Positions 1 through 7,892 of a DNA stretch of 39,052 nucleotides are shown one piece after another. Numbering within the stretch: position 1 is the first letter of the stretch; every line of letters begins with the position of its first letter. A program made the translations under genes and the position numbers. The stretch covers positions 1-39,052 of the forward strand of contig CALMMC010000063.1 in the NCBI GenBank assembly GCA_937868205.1, given 5' to 3'. The stretch comes from JAAZPG01 sp012797375. GTDB taxonomy: Bacteria; Acidobacteriota; Aminicenantia; Aminicenantales; UBA4085. The notes under the pieces are model-generated. The model was not told the origin of the DNA and made no database searches. It was given only the letters and a program-made list of their open reading frames with translations.

Positions 1-69
1 GTAGGAGTAGTGGGCTAGTAGGTAATTGTAGACGTAGATGTTGAGTAAGTAGGTTAGTGTTTTTTTTTA
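1..69. other. Low-complexity, non-genomic contig end
   Basis: This stretch is built almost only of G, T and A in short GTAG-like words and ends in a run of nine T (60-68). It lies outside the P7 end of an Illumina adapter, where no genomic insert can exist. Its composition is unlike the GC-rich rest of the window. It is most simply read-through noise past the end of the library molecule and should not be annotated as genome. Confidence 0.9.
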
Positions 70-135
70 CAAGCAGAAGACGGCATACGAGATGCTCAGG
101 AGTCTCGTGGGCTCGGAGATGTGTATAAGAGACAG
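70..135 (+). other. Illumina P7 / Nextera adapter
   Basis: Positions 70-93 match the Illumina P7 flow-cell sequence. Positions 94-101 (GCTCAGGA) are an i7 index, which I recall as Nextera N704. Positions 102-135 match the Nextera read-2 transposase adapter and end with the 19-bp mosaic end. Genomic sequence therefore begins at 136. The apparent protein start MYKRQ read from 121 on the + strand is translated mosaic end, not biology. Confidence 0.98.
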
Positions 136-1568
136 CCTTCAAGCCGCCGGCGGAAAAGCCCCGGCCGGTCGCGGAAAAAAAGGAGCCTGAATCCAAACAG
201 CCGGAGTTCATCCCGCCGGTTCCCGCCTCCTTCAAGCCGCCGGCGGAAAAGCCCCGGCCGGTCGCGGAAAAAAAGGAGCCTGAATCCAAACAGCCGGAGT
301 TCATCCCGCCGGTTCCCGCCTCCTCCAAGCCATCGCTGGAAAAGCTCCGGCCGGCGGCGGAAAAGCCGAAACAAAGGACGCCCGATGCGGGGAATGTGGA
401 AGTCGATGCGCTGTTGAAAAAGGCGCTCAAGGGTTTCGACTTGGAGACGGGGCTGATCAAATCCCCGGGAAAAGAACCCAAAAAAGCGCCGGCTCCCGAG
501 CCGCCGCGCCGTCCCGTTCCCGCCCCGGAAATCCGGAAGACCGAACCGATCGCCCCGAAAAAAGAAGAAAGACCGCCGAAACCGGAACCACCGGCGGCTC
601 CGCCTCCCCGGACGGAATCCTCCGTCCACACGGAACGGACTCCCTTCGGCGACCTGTACGAGGAACCGGCGAAAAAGAATTTCAAGCCGGTTGTGATCAT
701 CGCCGCCGTCGTCGTCTTGGCGGTCGCGGCGTTCTTAATTCTCAAGCCCGGATCGCCGGGAGCGACCAACGAAGTCCAGGCGGGCGGCTCCTCTCTTCTC
801 GAACCCGCCGCCGACTTGGAAACCGGTTCGATGCTTGACTCCGAGACCGTGGCGATCGGATCCGAAATCCAGGAGACCGATCCGGAAAACGCAGTGAAGC
901 CTGAGCCGGCCAAGCCCGTCGATAAGATCGAGACGGCCCGGCCCCGGCCTTCCGAGCAACCGGCGGCTCCGCCGGCCGCTCAGGCCAAACCCGTGGCCCG
1001 GCGCCCTGAATCTGCGCCCGAGGCGGTTCGATCCGTCGAACCCGAAGCAACGAAAGTTCAGCGGCCGGCCGAAACGGTCGGAGATAAGAGAGAAAGCACG
1101 CCCGCGCCGGCGGCTTCAACCCCCGCTGAAAAGCCGGTTCAAGAGAGCGCCCCTCCTCCGGAAGTCAAGGAGTCCGTTCCTCCCGCGGCGGCTCAAGCGG
1201 TCACTCCTCCGCCGGCCGAAGTCAAACAGCCCCCCGCCGTCAAACCGTCTCCGCCTTCCGTTCAACGAGGCCAGTTAGTGCCCTTAAATGAAGTCAGCCA
1301 AAAACCCTCCGTCGTCAGAAGGGTCATGCCGGTCTACCCTGAAATCGCCAGAAGGCTTAAAATTGAGGGCTCGGTCACCGTTAACGCCTTGATCGACGAA
1401 TCGGGGAATGTCATTGATACCGAAGTCATCAAGGGAATAAAAAATGACAGTGGAACGCACAGGGCCGCCGAGGCGGCCGTGCGGAAATGGAGATTCAATC
1501 CCGCCCTTGTCAACGGTGTTCCCGTGAAGGTCTGGATGCCGGTGGCTCTCGTCTTCAAGGTCGAATAG
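136..1568 (+). CDS. TonB family energy transducer, 5'-truncated
   Basis: The frame is open from the first genomic base, so the true start is off the contig; an internal ATG at 396 is not the likely start. Of the 476 visible residues, the first 180 or so are rich in Pro, Glu, Lys and Ala and include a tandem repeat. One membrane helix follows (690-743, visible residues 185-202), then a second long Pro/Glu/Ala spacer, then a C-terminal TonB domain from about 1306 (containing MPVYPEIARR and KWRFNPALVNG). TonB proteins carry inner-membrane proton-motive energy across the periplasm to outer-membrane receptors, with ExbB/ExbD as partners; neither is nearby. A cytoplasmic segment of more than 180 residues before the helix is unusual, since classical TonB begins almost directly with the helix. 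The Shine-Dalgarno of the next small gene follows the stop closely. Confidence 0.85.
138..323 (+). repeat. Two exact 93-bp tandem copies in tonB-like gene
   Basis: The 93-bp unit at 138-230 is repeated without a visible difference at 231-323. Each encodes a 31-residue unit starting FKPPAEKPRPVAEKKEPE and ending PPVPAS. A degenerate third partial copy (SKPSLEKLRPAAEKP) follows. The frame is kept. Because the first copy begins at the adapter junction, the copy number in the genome may be larger than two. Confidence 0.9.
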
Positions 1569-1595
1569 GAGGATTCGCGAAAAAGGGAGAAATCC

Positions 1596-1838
1596 ATGTC
1601 CATGACCAAAGATCAAGAGGCGCTTTATCGGCGGACGCTGGACGACGTCAAAAAACAGCTCGATCAGCTGGACGAAGAAGTGGAGATCGAGCTGCAGAAA
1701 GTCAGGCTCAGACTGGCCGAACTCCAAGAATCCAAGAAGTCTTTGAAAAAGGTATACGAAGGCATCGCCAACCTGCTCGGCATCGAGATGGAAAAAGAGG
1801 CTGACGAGGACCAGGCCGCGGCGATCTCCAAAGTTTAA
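1596..1838 (+). CDS. Small charged coiled-coil protein
   Basis: This 80-residue protein is almost entirely charged helix: a Leu-rich heptad-like stretch (LDDVKKQLDQLDEEVEIELQ) is followed by KVRLRLAELQESKKSLKKV and an acidic tail. It has no signal peptide or membrane segment. GGGAGA at 1585-1590 lies 5 bases before the ATG at 1596; a second ATG at 1602 is possible. It follows the TonB stop by 27 bases and is probably co-transcribed with it. I do not recognise a family. A structural or adaptor role would be a guess; coiled-coil oligomerisation is all the sequence supports. Confidence 0.75.
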   Translation: MSMTKDQEALYRRTLDDVKKQLDQLDEEVEIELQKVRLRLAELQESKKSLKKVYEGIANLLGIEMEKEADEDQAAAISKV

Positions 1839-2057
1839 GCGGCCGCCCCGGCCGGCGTCGTGAACCGTAGCGGCCGGGACGCCCCCTTTCCCGCGATTCC
1901 CGCAAGATCCGGTTTTTCCTTTGTCGTTTCCGTTGTCCGCCGGCGTCCGTGACCGGTCCCAAGACCGGCCCTGGAGCCAATCCTCTTTCGCCGTTTCTTG
2001 ACTTCCTCCAGGCGCCGTTTTATCTTTTCGTCAAGGCGGGAAAGGCGTCGATCCCTT

Positions 2058-3136
2058 ATGAGCGCCGGCTCGAAAACGATTCTGTTTCTTCTTCTTATCT
2101 TAATGATATTCTTCATGTTGTCTTTTTCTTTCGCCGGGCGGGACGCCTTGCCGGAATCGAGGCATTTCACGCTCGAAAAGCCGGCCGAGGGCGTTTACGC
2201 GGCGATCCATAATGACCTGGGCGGCTTCGCCATCTGCAAGGCGGGGAACATCGACCTGGGGGATCGAACCGTCATCCTCGATCCCTTCATCTGTCCGACG
2301 GCCGCCCGGGACTTGAAGCGCCAGGCCGAATTCCTGACCGGAAGGCCTGTTTCGCTGGTTCTCAACCTGGATCCTCACAGCGATCCCATCGGCGGCAATC
2401 AGGTCTTCATTCCCGGGGCCGTCATCATCAGTACGGCGAACGCCCGCGCGTATATCGAAACTCATTTCCAGAAAGATCTCGATACCCAAAAAGAGACGGT
2501 TCCGGGCGAATTGAAAATCGTTCAGGACCGGCTCATAAGGGCGTCCGGAATCGAAAGATTCGAGCTGGCGTTGCGGGAGTCCGAATACAAAGCCTTGGTC
2601 GATGCGTTTCCCGAGATCGAAATGACTCTTCCCGATATGACGATCGAGGGCCCGATGACGATTCATGGCTCGAAAAGAAACATCGTCCTCGTGCCCGTCG
2701 GACGGGGGCATACGACGGGAGACATGATCGTCTCTCTCCCCGGTGACCGAATCGTTTTCATGAGCGACGAGCTCTTTGTCAAACGGCACCCCTATTTGGG
2801 GGACGGCGATCCGGAGTCGTTGCTAAGCAGTCTGAAGAGGATTCTGGCCCTGAACCCCCGGCCATCGCCGTGCCGGGACACGGTCCCGTCGGAGGGGCGG
2901 ATTCGCTGCGAGAGATGATCGATTATATCGAGACGCTCACGACCCTGGTCCAGGAGGAGATCCGGATGGGCGCCGGCGAGAACGATGTTCCGCGCCTTCC
3001 CGATCCGGAGAAGTTCAAGGACTGGCTGATCGAGGGCTTTTACGTCGTCAATCTCCGGTTTTTATATCGAAGCATGATTCCCCGGCCTGATCCGAAGCGG
3101 ACGCGTTTGCCGTCGCCGGGGAAAGGGGCCGAATGA
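2058..3136 (+). pseudogene. Exported MBL-fold hydrolase, frameshifted
   Basis: Translation from the ATG at 2058 gives a hydrophobic signal peptide (KTILFLLLILMIFFMLSFSF) and a metallo-beta-lactamase fold: an IDLGDRTVILDPF strand, a degenerate metal loop DPHSDPIGGN, then GHTTGDMIVSLPGDRIVFMSDELF. The reading frame breaks at a run of five C (2855-2859) and would stop at 2918. The expected continuation AVPGHGPVGGADSLREMIDY runs in the next frame to the stop at 3136. One extra C would restore a single protein of about 359 residues. The usual HxHxDH loop here reads D-P-H-S-D-P, so the first and third His are missing. The gene therefore looks either inactivated or non-catalytic, unless the frameshift is an assembly error. 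The start rests on the signal peptide; the GGGAAAGG upstream is about 12 bases away. Confidence 0.8.
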
Positions 3137-3237
3137 ATCCGCCGGCACGAATATGCTATAGTCCTTTGGGAGAGACTCCTCCCGAGGGCGTCCCGCAAGG
3201 GACGGAGCGGAGGGCGCGGTATTGGAAGGAGGGCATG

Positions 3238-3492
3238 ATGCCAGAAGAAGCGATCGGCAAAGTGACGCATTATTTCGACCGGATCGGAGTCGCCGTCCTG
3301 CAGTTGACGGGGACGGTCCGGGTCGGGGACACGCTTCATTTTCAAGGACACTCGACCGATTTCAGCCAGGCGATCACATCGCTTCAAATCGAGCATAAAA
3401 ACGTGTCCGAGGGAAATCCGGGCCAGGACGTGGCTCTGAAGGTCGACCGGAAAGTCCATCCGCACGACCATGTCCTGAAAGTGACAGCCTGA
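3238..3492 (+). CDS. Stand-alone EF-Tu domain-2-like protein
   Basis: The 84-residue product (GKVTHYFDRIGVAVLQLTGT, VGDTLHFQGHSTDFSQ, SLQIEHKNVSEGNPGQDVAL) is a single beta-barrel like domain 2 of translational GTPases, with no G domain. Small proteins of this type occur widely in bacteria and archaea, often annotated as translation elongation factor-like; their function is not established. AGGAGG at 3227-3232 is 5 bases from the ATG at 3238, which is preferred over the adjacent ATG at 3235 and over the upstream in-frame ATG at 3133. It reads in the same direction as the broken MBL gene, 101 bases downstream. Confidence 0.85.
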   Translation: MPEEAIGKVTHYFDRIGVAVLQLTGTVRVGDTLHFQGHSTDFSQAITSLQIEHKNVSEGNPGQDVALKVDRKVHPHDHVLKVTA

Positions 3493-3671
3493 TCGCGGGA
3501 TCCGGGGCGGATCGTTCTTGACAGCCGGCCGCGGCCGGAGCGTTCCGTTTCCCAAGAAAGAACGGCTTGGGCTGTTTTTCCCAGCCGAGGGATGAGGGAT
3601 TCGCCCGAAGCCGGGGGGCTGTCCCTCGTCAAGCCCCGCGTCCTGGAAAGCCGGTCGCCGCCTTCTTGAAT

Positions 3672-4532
3672 TCAGCCCTTCGCCGCGGAACCGATCGCAT
3701 AAAGGGCCGGATGGTCGCCCAAGCGGCCGGAGGGGCCGCGGACCATTTGCCAGGAAAAAACACCCTCCTCGAAGCCGGGCCAGGAGCGCAATCGGCGGGC
3801 GGCCGCGGCGTTGGCTTCCAGGACGCCGACGCGGAAGATTTCATCTTTGTGCTCCGAGGCCAAGTGCTCCAGGAGCGGCCCGGCGTCTTCCGGTTCAAGA
3901 GCGGCCCAGGGCCCGATGGCCAGCAATCCGCCTCCCGGCCGGGCCATGATCCAGCCGGAGAGTCGCCCGCCGCGTTCCGAGACGAGGCTGAGATCCGGGA
4001 ATCGGCCGGCCCTCCGCCGCAGGAAAAAGCCGCGGTCGTCGCCGAACAGCTCTCGGTCCAGGGCGCACAGCGGCTCGAGATCCTCCGGATCGAGGCGCCG
4101 GATATGATCGTGCTTTTTGCCGGCAATCCTTCCCCGGAAGCGGAGGGAGCGGCAGATCTTCCGGAATCCTTGCGCCTCGTAGAAGGGGACCGCGTTAAGA
4201 TCGCCGTCCAGGAGGATGTTTTCCAAGCCGGCCGCGTCCAGGCGGCCGAGGGCTTTTTCGAAGAGCTGACGGCCGAGGCCCAGGATCCGCAGGCGCGGGC
4301 TGACGATCAGCTCGTCGATGAAGCCGTTCCGGCCGTAGGCCGCGGCGACGCAGACGCCCGCTCGTTCGCCTCCGGCTTCGGCGATGAAACATCCGGCCGC
4401 GTCGCTCTCTAAAAAGGCGGCGAAGGCGTCCGGGCTCTCGCTTGACCAGCCCTCGGCCCGGGCCAAGGCCGCGGCGAATTCAATGTCCCCTGGATTCATT
4501 TCCCGGATGGTCACCGCCGGGATCGGGCTCAC
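3672..4532 (-). CDS. GNAT N-acetyltransferase, two-domain
   Basis: The 286-residue product has an N-terminal GNAT domain (VTIREMNPGDIEFAAALARA; acetyl-CoA loop near RILGLGRQLFEKAL; NAVPFYEAQGF) followed by a second acetyltransferase-like domain ending in WQMVRGPSGRL and HPALYAIGS, as in the Acetyltransf_18 (DUF5613) group. Such proteins transfer an acetyl group from CoA to an amine; the substrate cannot be told. The start chosen is GTG at 4532, preceded by GGAGG with 6 bases between. A longer reading to 4628 would add an Arg-rich tail with no ribosome site. It lies 76 bases downstream of the DUF456 gene on the same strand and is probably co-transcribed with it. Confidence 0.85.
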   Translation of the reverse strand: MSPIPAVTIREMNPGDIEFAAALARAEGWSSESPDAFAAFLESDAAGCFIAEAGGERAGVCVAAAYGRNGFIDELIVSPRLRILGLGRQLFEKALGRLDAAGLENILLDGDLNAVPFYEAQGFRKICRSLRFRGRIAGKKHDHIRRLDPEDLEPLCALDRELFGDDRGFFLRRRAGRFPDLSLVSERGGRLSGWIMARPGGGLLAIGPWAALEPEDAGPLLEHLASEHKDEIFRVGVLEANAAAARRLRSWPGFEEGVFSWQMVRGPSGRLGDHPALYAIGSAAKG

Positions 4533-4608
4533 GGAACGCCTCCGACTCCCGGCCGGCCGCGCCGGGCGGAAAACGCATATCGATCTTCGCCGGGCATGGG
4601 AGACAAAA

Positions 4609-5091
4609 TTATAAAAGCTTGAGGACAAAGGCGAACGTCATGACGCCGGACAAGGCCAAGCGGAAACCCATAGCCAGAAGAAATCCTATAAACGCTCCCC
4701 ATCCGGCCCGCAGAGCCGCGGGGCTTTCCTTCCCGGCCGCAAGCTCCCCGATCACGGCCCCCAGGAACGCCCCGATGATGATGCCGAGCGGAGGAAAGGC
4801 GAACACGCCGGCGGCCATGCCGATGAAGGCCCCCCAGAAGCCGCGCTTGCTCGAGCCGTATCGCTTCGTCCCGGAAAGAGGAAGGACATAATCCAGGATC
4901 ATGCTTCCGGCCGTCAGCAGGCCCATGACCACGAGAAACGCCGGGCTGAACGAATTCCAGCCGCGGGCCCAGTCGAGAAGGATCAAACCGGCGAAATTGA
5001 GAGGCGGGCCGGCCATGACGGGAAGGACGCAGCCAGCCAGGCCGGCCGCTTGAAGAACTCCTCCCAGGACGATCAGAAGGGCGGCGGACAC
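4609..5091 (-). CDS. DUF456 domain membrane protein
   Basis: The 160-residue protein consists of several hydrophobic helices rich in Gly and Ala, with the pattern of DUF456 (PF04306): an N-terminal helix pair around LGGVLQAAGLAGCVLPVMAG, a SGTKRYGSSKRGFWGAFIG cytoplasmic loop, then FPPLGIIIGAFLGAVIGEL and a last helix pair. The start is GTG at 5091; AAGGAGG lies about 10 bases upstream and a second GAAGGG is closer. DUF456 is a conserved inner-membrane family with no established function. It is the first gene of a two-gene minus-strand unit with the GNAT gene. Confidence 0.85.
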   Translation of the reverse strand: MSAALLIVLGGVLQAAGLAGCVLPVMAGPPLNFAGLILLDWARGWNSFSPAFLVVMGLLTAGSMILDYVLPLSGTKRYGSSKRGFWGAFIGMAAGVFAFPPLGIIIGAFLGAVIGELAAGKESPAALRAGWGAFIGFLLAMGFRLALSGVMTFAFVLKLL

Positions 5092-5546
5092 GGCTTCCCT
5101 TCCTCCTTTCCGGTCGATCGGCGTTCCGGGCGCAGTTTACCATGTCCGGCGGCAAAACGGGAAGCGCCGGTCCGAGGCTTCCTCCCGTCCCTTTTGACGA
5201 TCCCGCGCTGCCGGGATAGAAAACCGGTTGAGGATTTTCCTTGAGCCGGCGGAACAGAACGTTCGCGGTCATTTCTTTCTTTGTTCCGGAAATTCGGCGG
5301 ATGATCCTGGCCGGGGCCTCCCGTCCGGTTTGACTTAATCCGGCGGCCGGCGACGTCCGCCGGGGGGCCGGCCGTCCGGAAGGCCTATCCGCGGCCGGGC
5401 TGAGCTCGGGCTCCGCACGAGGGTTCCCGGCGTATGCTCCCCCGAAGCGCCCGGCCGATCCGCGTTTCCCAAGTCCCCGGCTCCCCCTCTTCAGAACGGA
5501 GGCGGTCGATCTTCTCCGCCCCCGGCCGATTCCGAGGAAAATAAAC
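5092..5546. other. Intergenic, no gene seen
   Basis: This gap lies between the divergent DUF456 and peroxiredoxin genes. I found no convincing reading frame on either strand; the short frames are Arg/Pro-rich with no ribosome site. The left part must hold the leader and promoter of the DUF456 unit, though I could not identify clear hexamers. The right edge adjoins the peroxiredoxin promoter. Confidence 0.6.
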
Positions 5547-5574
5547 TTGACAATGGTTACAAATATGATATGAT
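5547..5574 (+). promoter_or_regulatory. Promoter of peroxiredoxin gene
   Basis: TTGACA (5547-5552) and TATGAT (5569-5574) are 16 bases apart in an AT-rich island inside GC-rich DNA. The transcript would start near 5581, leaving a short leader with AAAGGAG before the ATG. An inverted AATGG/CCATT pair at 5552-5556 and 5576-5580 flanks the -10 box and could be an operator, but it is too short to assign to a regulator. Confidence 0.75.
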
Positions 5575-5604
5575 TCCATTATCGATATTATAAAGGAGAT
5601 TCCC

Positions 5605-6282
5605 ATGAACGACGAAAGCAAGCCCCGGATTCCCCTGATCGGCGAGAAAGCCCCGGCCTTCAAGGCCGTGACGACCCAGGGGGAAATCCATTTTCCGGAG
5701 GATTACAAGGGAAAATGGGTCATTCTGTTCAGCCACCCGGCCGACTTCACGCCCGTCTGCACGACCGAGTTTATGACGTTCGCCAAGATGGAGGAGGAGT
5801 TCAAGGCCCTCAATTGCTCCCTGATCGGCCTTTCGATCGACAGCCATTTCAGCCATATCGCCTGGCTCCGGACGATCAAGGAAAAAATCGCCTGGAAGGA
5901 CATGCGGAACATTGAAGTCAAGTTCCCGGTGATCGCCGACCTGACGATGGAAGTGGCCAAGAGCTTCGGCATGGTCCAGCCCGCGGCCAGCAACACCCAG
6001 GCCGTCCGGGCCGTGTTCTTCATTGATCCGGCCGGCGTGATCCGGGCGATGATTTACTACCCCCTGTCCAACGGCCGCAACTTCGACGAGATCAAGCGGC
6101 TGCTTGTCGCCATGCAGACGTCGGACAAGCACCAGGTCGCCACTCCGGCCGATTGGCGCCCGGGGGACAAGGTCATCATCCCCCCGCCGGGATCATGCGG
6201 CCAAGCCAAGGACCGGGTCGAGGGCGCCGGCTCGGCCTACGAGTGCCTGGACTGGTTCCTCTGTTTTAAAAAGCTGCCCTAA
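5605..6282 (+). CDS. Peroxiredoxin, Prx6/archaeal type
   Basis: The 225-residue cytosolic enzyme reduces hydrogen peroxide and organic hydroperoxides. The peroxidatic Cys is C52 in HPADFTPVCTTEF. Two further Cys, C214 and C220 (YECLDWFLCFKKLP), lie six residues apart near the C-terminus as in archaeal thioredoxin peroxidases, and another, C198, sits in PPPGSCGQ. The family (AhpC-TSA N-terminal plus 1-cysPrx_C domain) forms decamers in known members, with C-terminal cysteines taking part in the disulfide relay; that mechanism is inferred here from spacing. AAAGGAG at 5592-5598 is 6 bases before the ATG. It is monocistronic, bounded by its own promoter and a strong terminator. No dedicated reductase gene is adjacent. 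Confidence 0.95.
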   Translation: MNDESKPRIPLIGEKAPAFKAVTTQGEIHFPEDYKGKWVILFSHPADFTPVCTTEFMTFAKMEEEFKALNCSLIGLSIDSHFSHIAWLRTIKEKIAWKDMRNIEVKFPVIADLTMEVAKSFGMVQPAASNTQAVRAVFFIDPAGVIRAMIYYPLSNGRNFDEIKRLLVAMQTSDKHQVATPADWRPGDKVIIPPPGSCGQAKDRVEGAGSAYECLDWFLCFKKLP

Positions 6283-6295
6283 GGAATTTCGCCTG

Positions 6296-6335
6296 AAGGA
6301 GACGGATTCCGGGGACGGATCCGTCTCCTTTTTTT
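6296..6335 (+). terminator. Rho-independent terminator after peroxiredoxin
   Basis: A perfect 12-bp stem (AAGGAGACGGAT at 6296-6307 with ATCCGTCTCCTT at 6319-6330) with an 11-base loop runs directly into T, giving a run of nine T to 6335. It lies 13 bases after the peroxiredoxin stop. Confidence 0.92.
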
Positions 6336-6388
6336 CAACGCCGGAAGGGCGGAGATGTTCGCGGTCCCCGGTGACAGGAGCCGTTTCG

Positions 6389-6417
6389 TTGACTGTCAGC
6401 GCGGACTTGAGTAAAAT
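6389..6417 (+). promoter_or_regulatory. Promoter of first MBOAT operon
   Basis: TTGACT (6389-6394) and TAAAAT (6412-6417) are separated by exactly 17 bases. Only 11 bases lie between the -10 box and the ATG at 6429, and there is no Shine-Dalgarno, so the transcript would be leaderless or have a leader of about five bases. Confidence 0.7.
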
Positions 6418-6428
6418 CTCTCGATCCG

Positions 6429-7892
6429 ATGCTGCTCCAATCCGTCTTTTTTCTATACTATTTCTGCCTTGTTTTTTGCCTTGTCTGGCTCACGCCGAAA
6501 TCCCTCCGCTGGCTGCCGCTCCTGGCGGCGAGCTTTTTTTTCGTCGCCTACGGCCATCCCGGCCATCTTCTCTTTCTCGTCCTGCCCACGCTCGTCGCTT
6601 ATGCGGCGGCCCGGCGACTGGCCGCCTTGCCGCCGGAGGCGAGGAAAGCGCGGAAACGGTGGCTCTGGGCCGCCCTGATCTTGATCCTGGGCTCCCTGGT
6701 CGCCGTCAAGTACGTCAATTTTTTCATGGGGACGGCGGCCGGCGTCGTTTCGCTGTTCGGCTCGGGCTGGACCTGGAAGCCGCTCAAAATGATTCTGCCG
6801 ATCGGCATCTCTTTCTACACCTTCCGCCTGATCGGCTATTTGATCGATGTTTATTTCAAGCGGATCCCGGCGGAAACCCATGCCGGCCGATTCGCCCTGT
6901 TCGCCTCCTTTTTCCCCCAGGTTTCGGCCGGTCCGATCGAGCGGGCGGGGCGTTTCCTCCCTTTGCTGCGTCATCCCGAGACGTTCTCGGCTGAGAGGAT
7001 CTTCAGCGGCGCCTCGCAGGCGGCTTGGGGATTTTTTAAAAAAATGGTCATCGCCGACCGCCTGGCCGTTTTCGTCGACCCGGTGTTCGCCGATCCGAGC
7101 GGGCAGGGATTGAACCTCGTTTTCGCCGCTTGGCTGTATGCCTTCCAGATTTATTGTGATTTTTCCGGGTATACGGACATCGCCATCGGGCTGGCCCGCA
7201 TGCTCGGCTACGAGTCGGCCCCCAACTTCAACCGGCCTTATCTCAGCGTCGGCATCGCCGATTTCTGGAGCCGGTGGCATATCTCCCTCTCCACCTGGCT
7301 GCGCGACTACCTGTTCCTGCCGGTGTCCTACGCCGTGATGCGGCCTCTCAAGCAGGACCGCCTGTTCGGGGTCAAGGTGGAATCCTGGGCCTATATCACG
7401 TCCGCTTTGCTGACCATGACCCTTTGCGGCCTTTGGCACGGGCCGACGTGGGCGTTCGTTTTCTGGGGGGCGCTGCACGGGGCGTTCATGATCGCCGGCC
7501 AGCTCGGCCGCAAGCGTCGCCGGCGCTGGGCCCGCAAGGCCGGCTTGACGTCCCGGCCGGCCCTCCTCCGGGCCCTGCGGGTGATCCTGACGTTCAACCT
7601 GATCTCGTTCGCCTGGATTTTCTTCCGCGCCCCGACGCTTTCCAAGGCCTTCGCGTATCTTCATTTCCTGCAATTGAAGATCAATCCCTCCGGTTGGAGC
7701 TTCCTCGTGGTCGGCGTTCTTCTGATTCTGGTCCTTCTGGGAGGCGAGCGGCTGGCGGCAAGCGATAAATCCTCCGGATGGTGGAGCCGGCGGCCCCTGC
7801 CGCTCCGCGGGGCGGCCTTGGCCCTGTTTGTCTGCCTGATCATTCTTTTCGCCGTGGATACGGGAAATGAGTTCATCTACATCCAGTTCTGA
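6429..7892 (+). CDS. MBOAT family O-acyltransferase (AlgI/DltB-like)
   Basis: The 487-residue polytopic inner-membrane protein has the MBOAT signatures: LPIGISFYTFRLIGYLIDVY, FFPQVSAGPIERAGRF, FWSRWHISLSTWLRDYLFLP and LCGLWHG with the invariant His at residue 337. Relatives such as AlgI, DltB and PatA move acyl groups across the membrane for attachment to extracellular polysaccharide or teichoic acid by a periplasmic partner. The next gene overlaps its 3' end by 26 bases and encodes an SGNH-like protein, the usual partner type. The substrate is unknown; acetylation of an exopolysaccharide or O-antigen is the simplest inference. The ATG at 6429 lacks a Shine-Dalgarno but fits the promoter just upstream. 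A second homologue is at 13044-14480. Confidence 0.93.
   Translation: MLLQSVFFLYYFCLVFCLVWLTPKSLRWLPLLAASFFFVAYGHPGHLLFLVLPTLVAYAAARRLAALPPEARKARKRWLWAALILILGSLVAVKYVNFFMGTAAGVVSLFGSGWTWKPLKMILPIGISFYTFRLIGYLIDVYFKRIPAETHAGRFALFASFFPQVSAGPIERAGRFLPLLRHPETFSAERIFSGASQAAWGFFKKMVIADRLAVFVDPVFADPSGQGLNLVFAAWLYAFQIYCDFSGYTDIAIGLARMLGYESAPNFNRPYLSVGIADFWSRWHISLSTWLRDYLFLPVSYAVMRPLKQDRLFGVKVESWAYITSALLTMTLCGLWHGPTWAFVFWGALHGAFMIAGQLGRKRRRRWARKAGLTSRPALLRALRVILTFNLISFAWIFFRAPTLSKAFAYLHFLQLKINPSGWSFLVVGVLLILVLLGGERLAASDKSSGWWSRRPLPLRGAALALFVCLIILFAVDTGNEFIYIQF

Noticed and set aside
138..323. CRISPR-like direct repeat
   Set aside because: The repeats are directly adjacent with no spacers, in frame, and inside a protein-coding region.
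96..629. Arg/Phe-rich minus-strand frame near the left end
   Set aside because: It is the reverse of the TonB repeat region and ends in translated adapter.
2855..2859. Programmed -1 frameshift in the MBL-fold gene
   Set aside because: The five-C run is not a classical X XXY YYZ slippery site, no stimulatory structure was seen and the family does not need frameshifting; a missing base is simpler.
5552..5580. PerR or OxyR operator at the peroxiredoxin promoter
   Set aside because: Only a 5-bp inverted pair is visible around the -10 box; it does not match a known box well enough to name the regulator.
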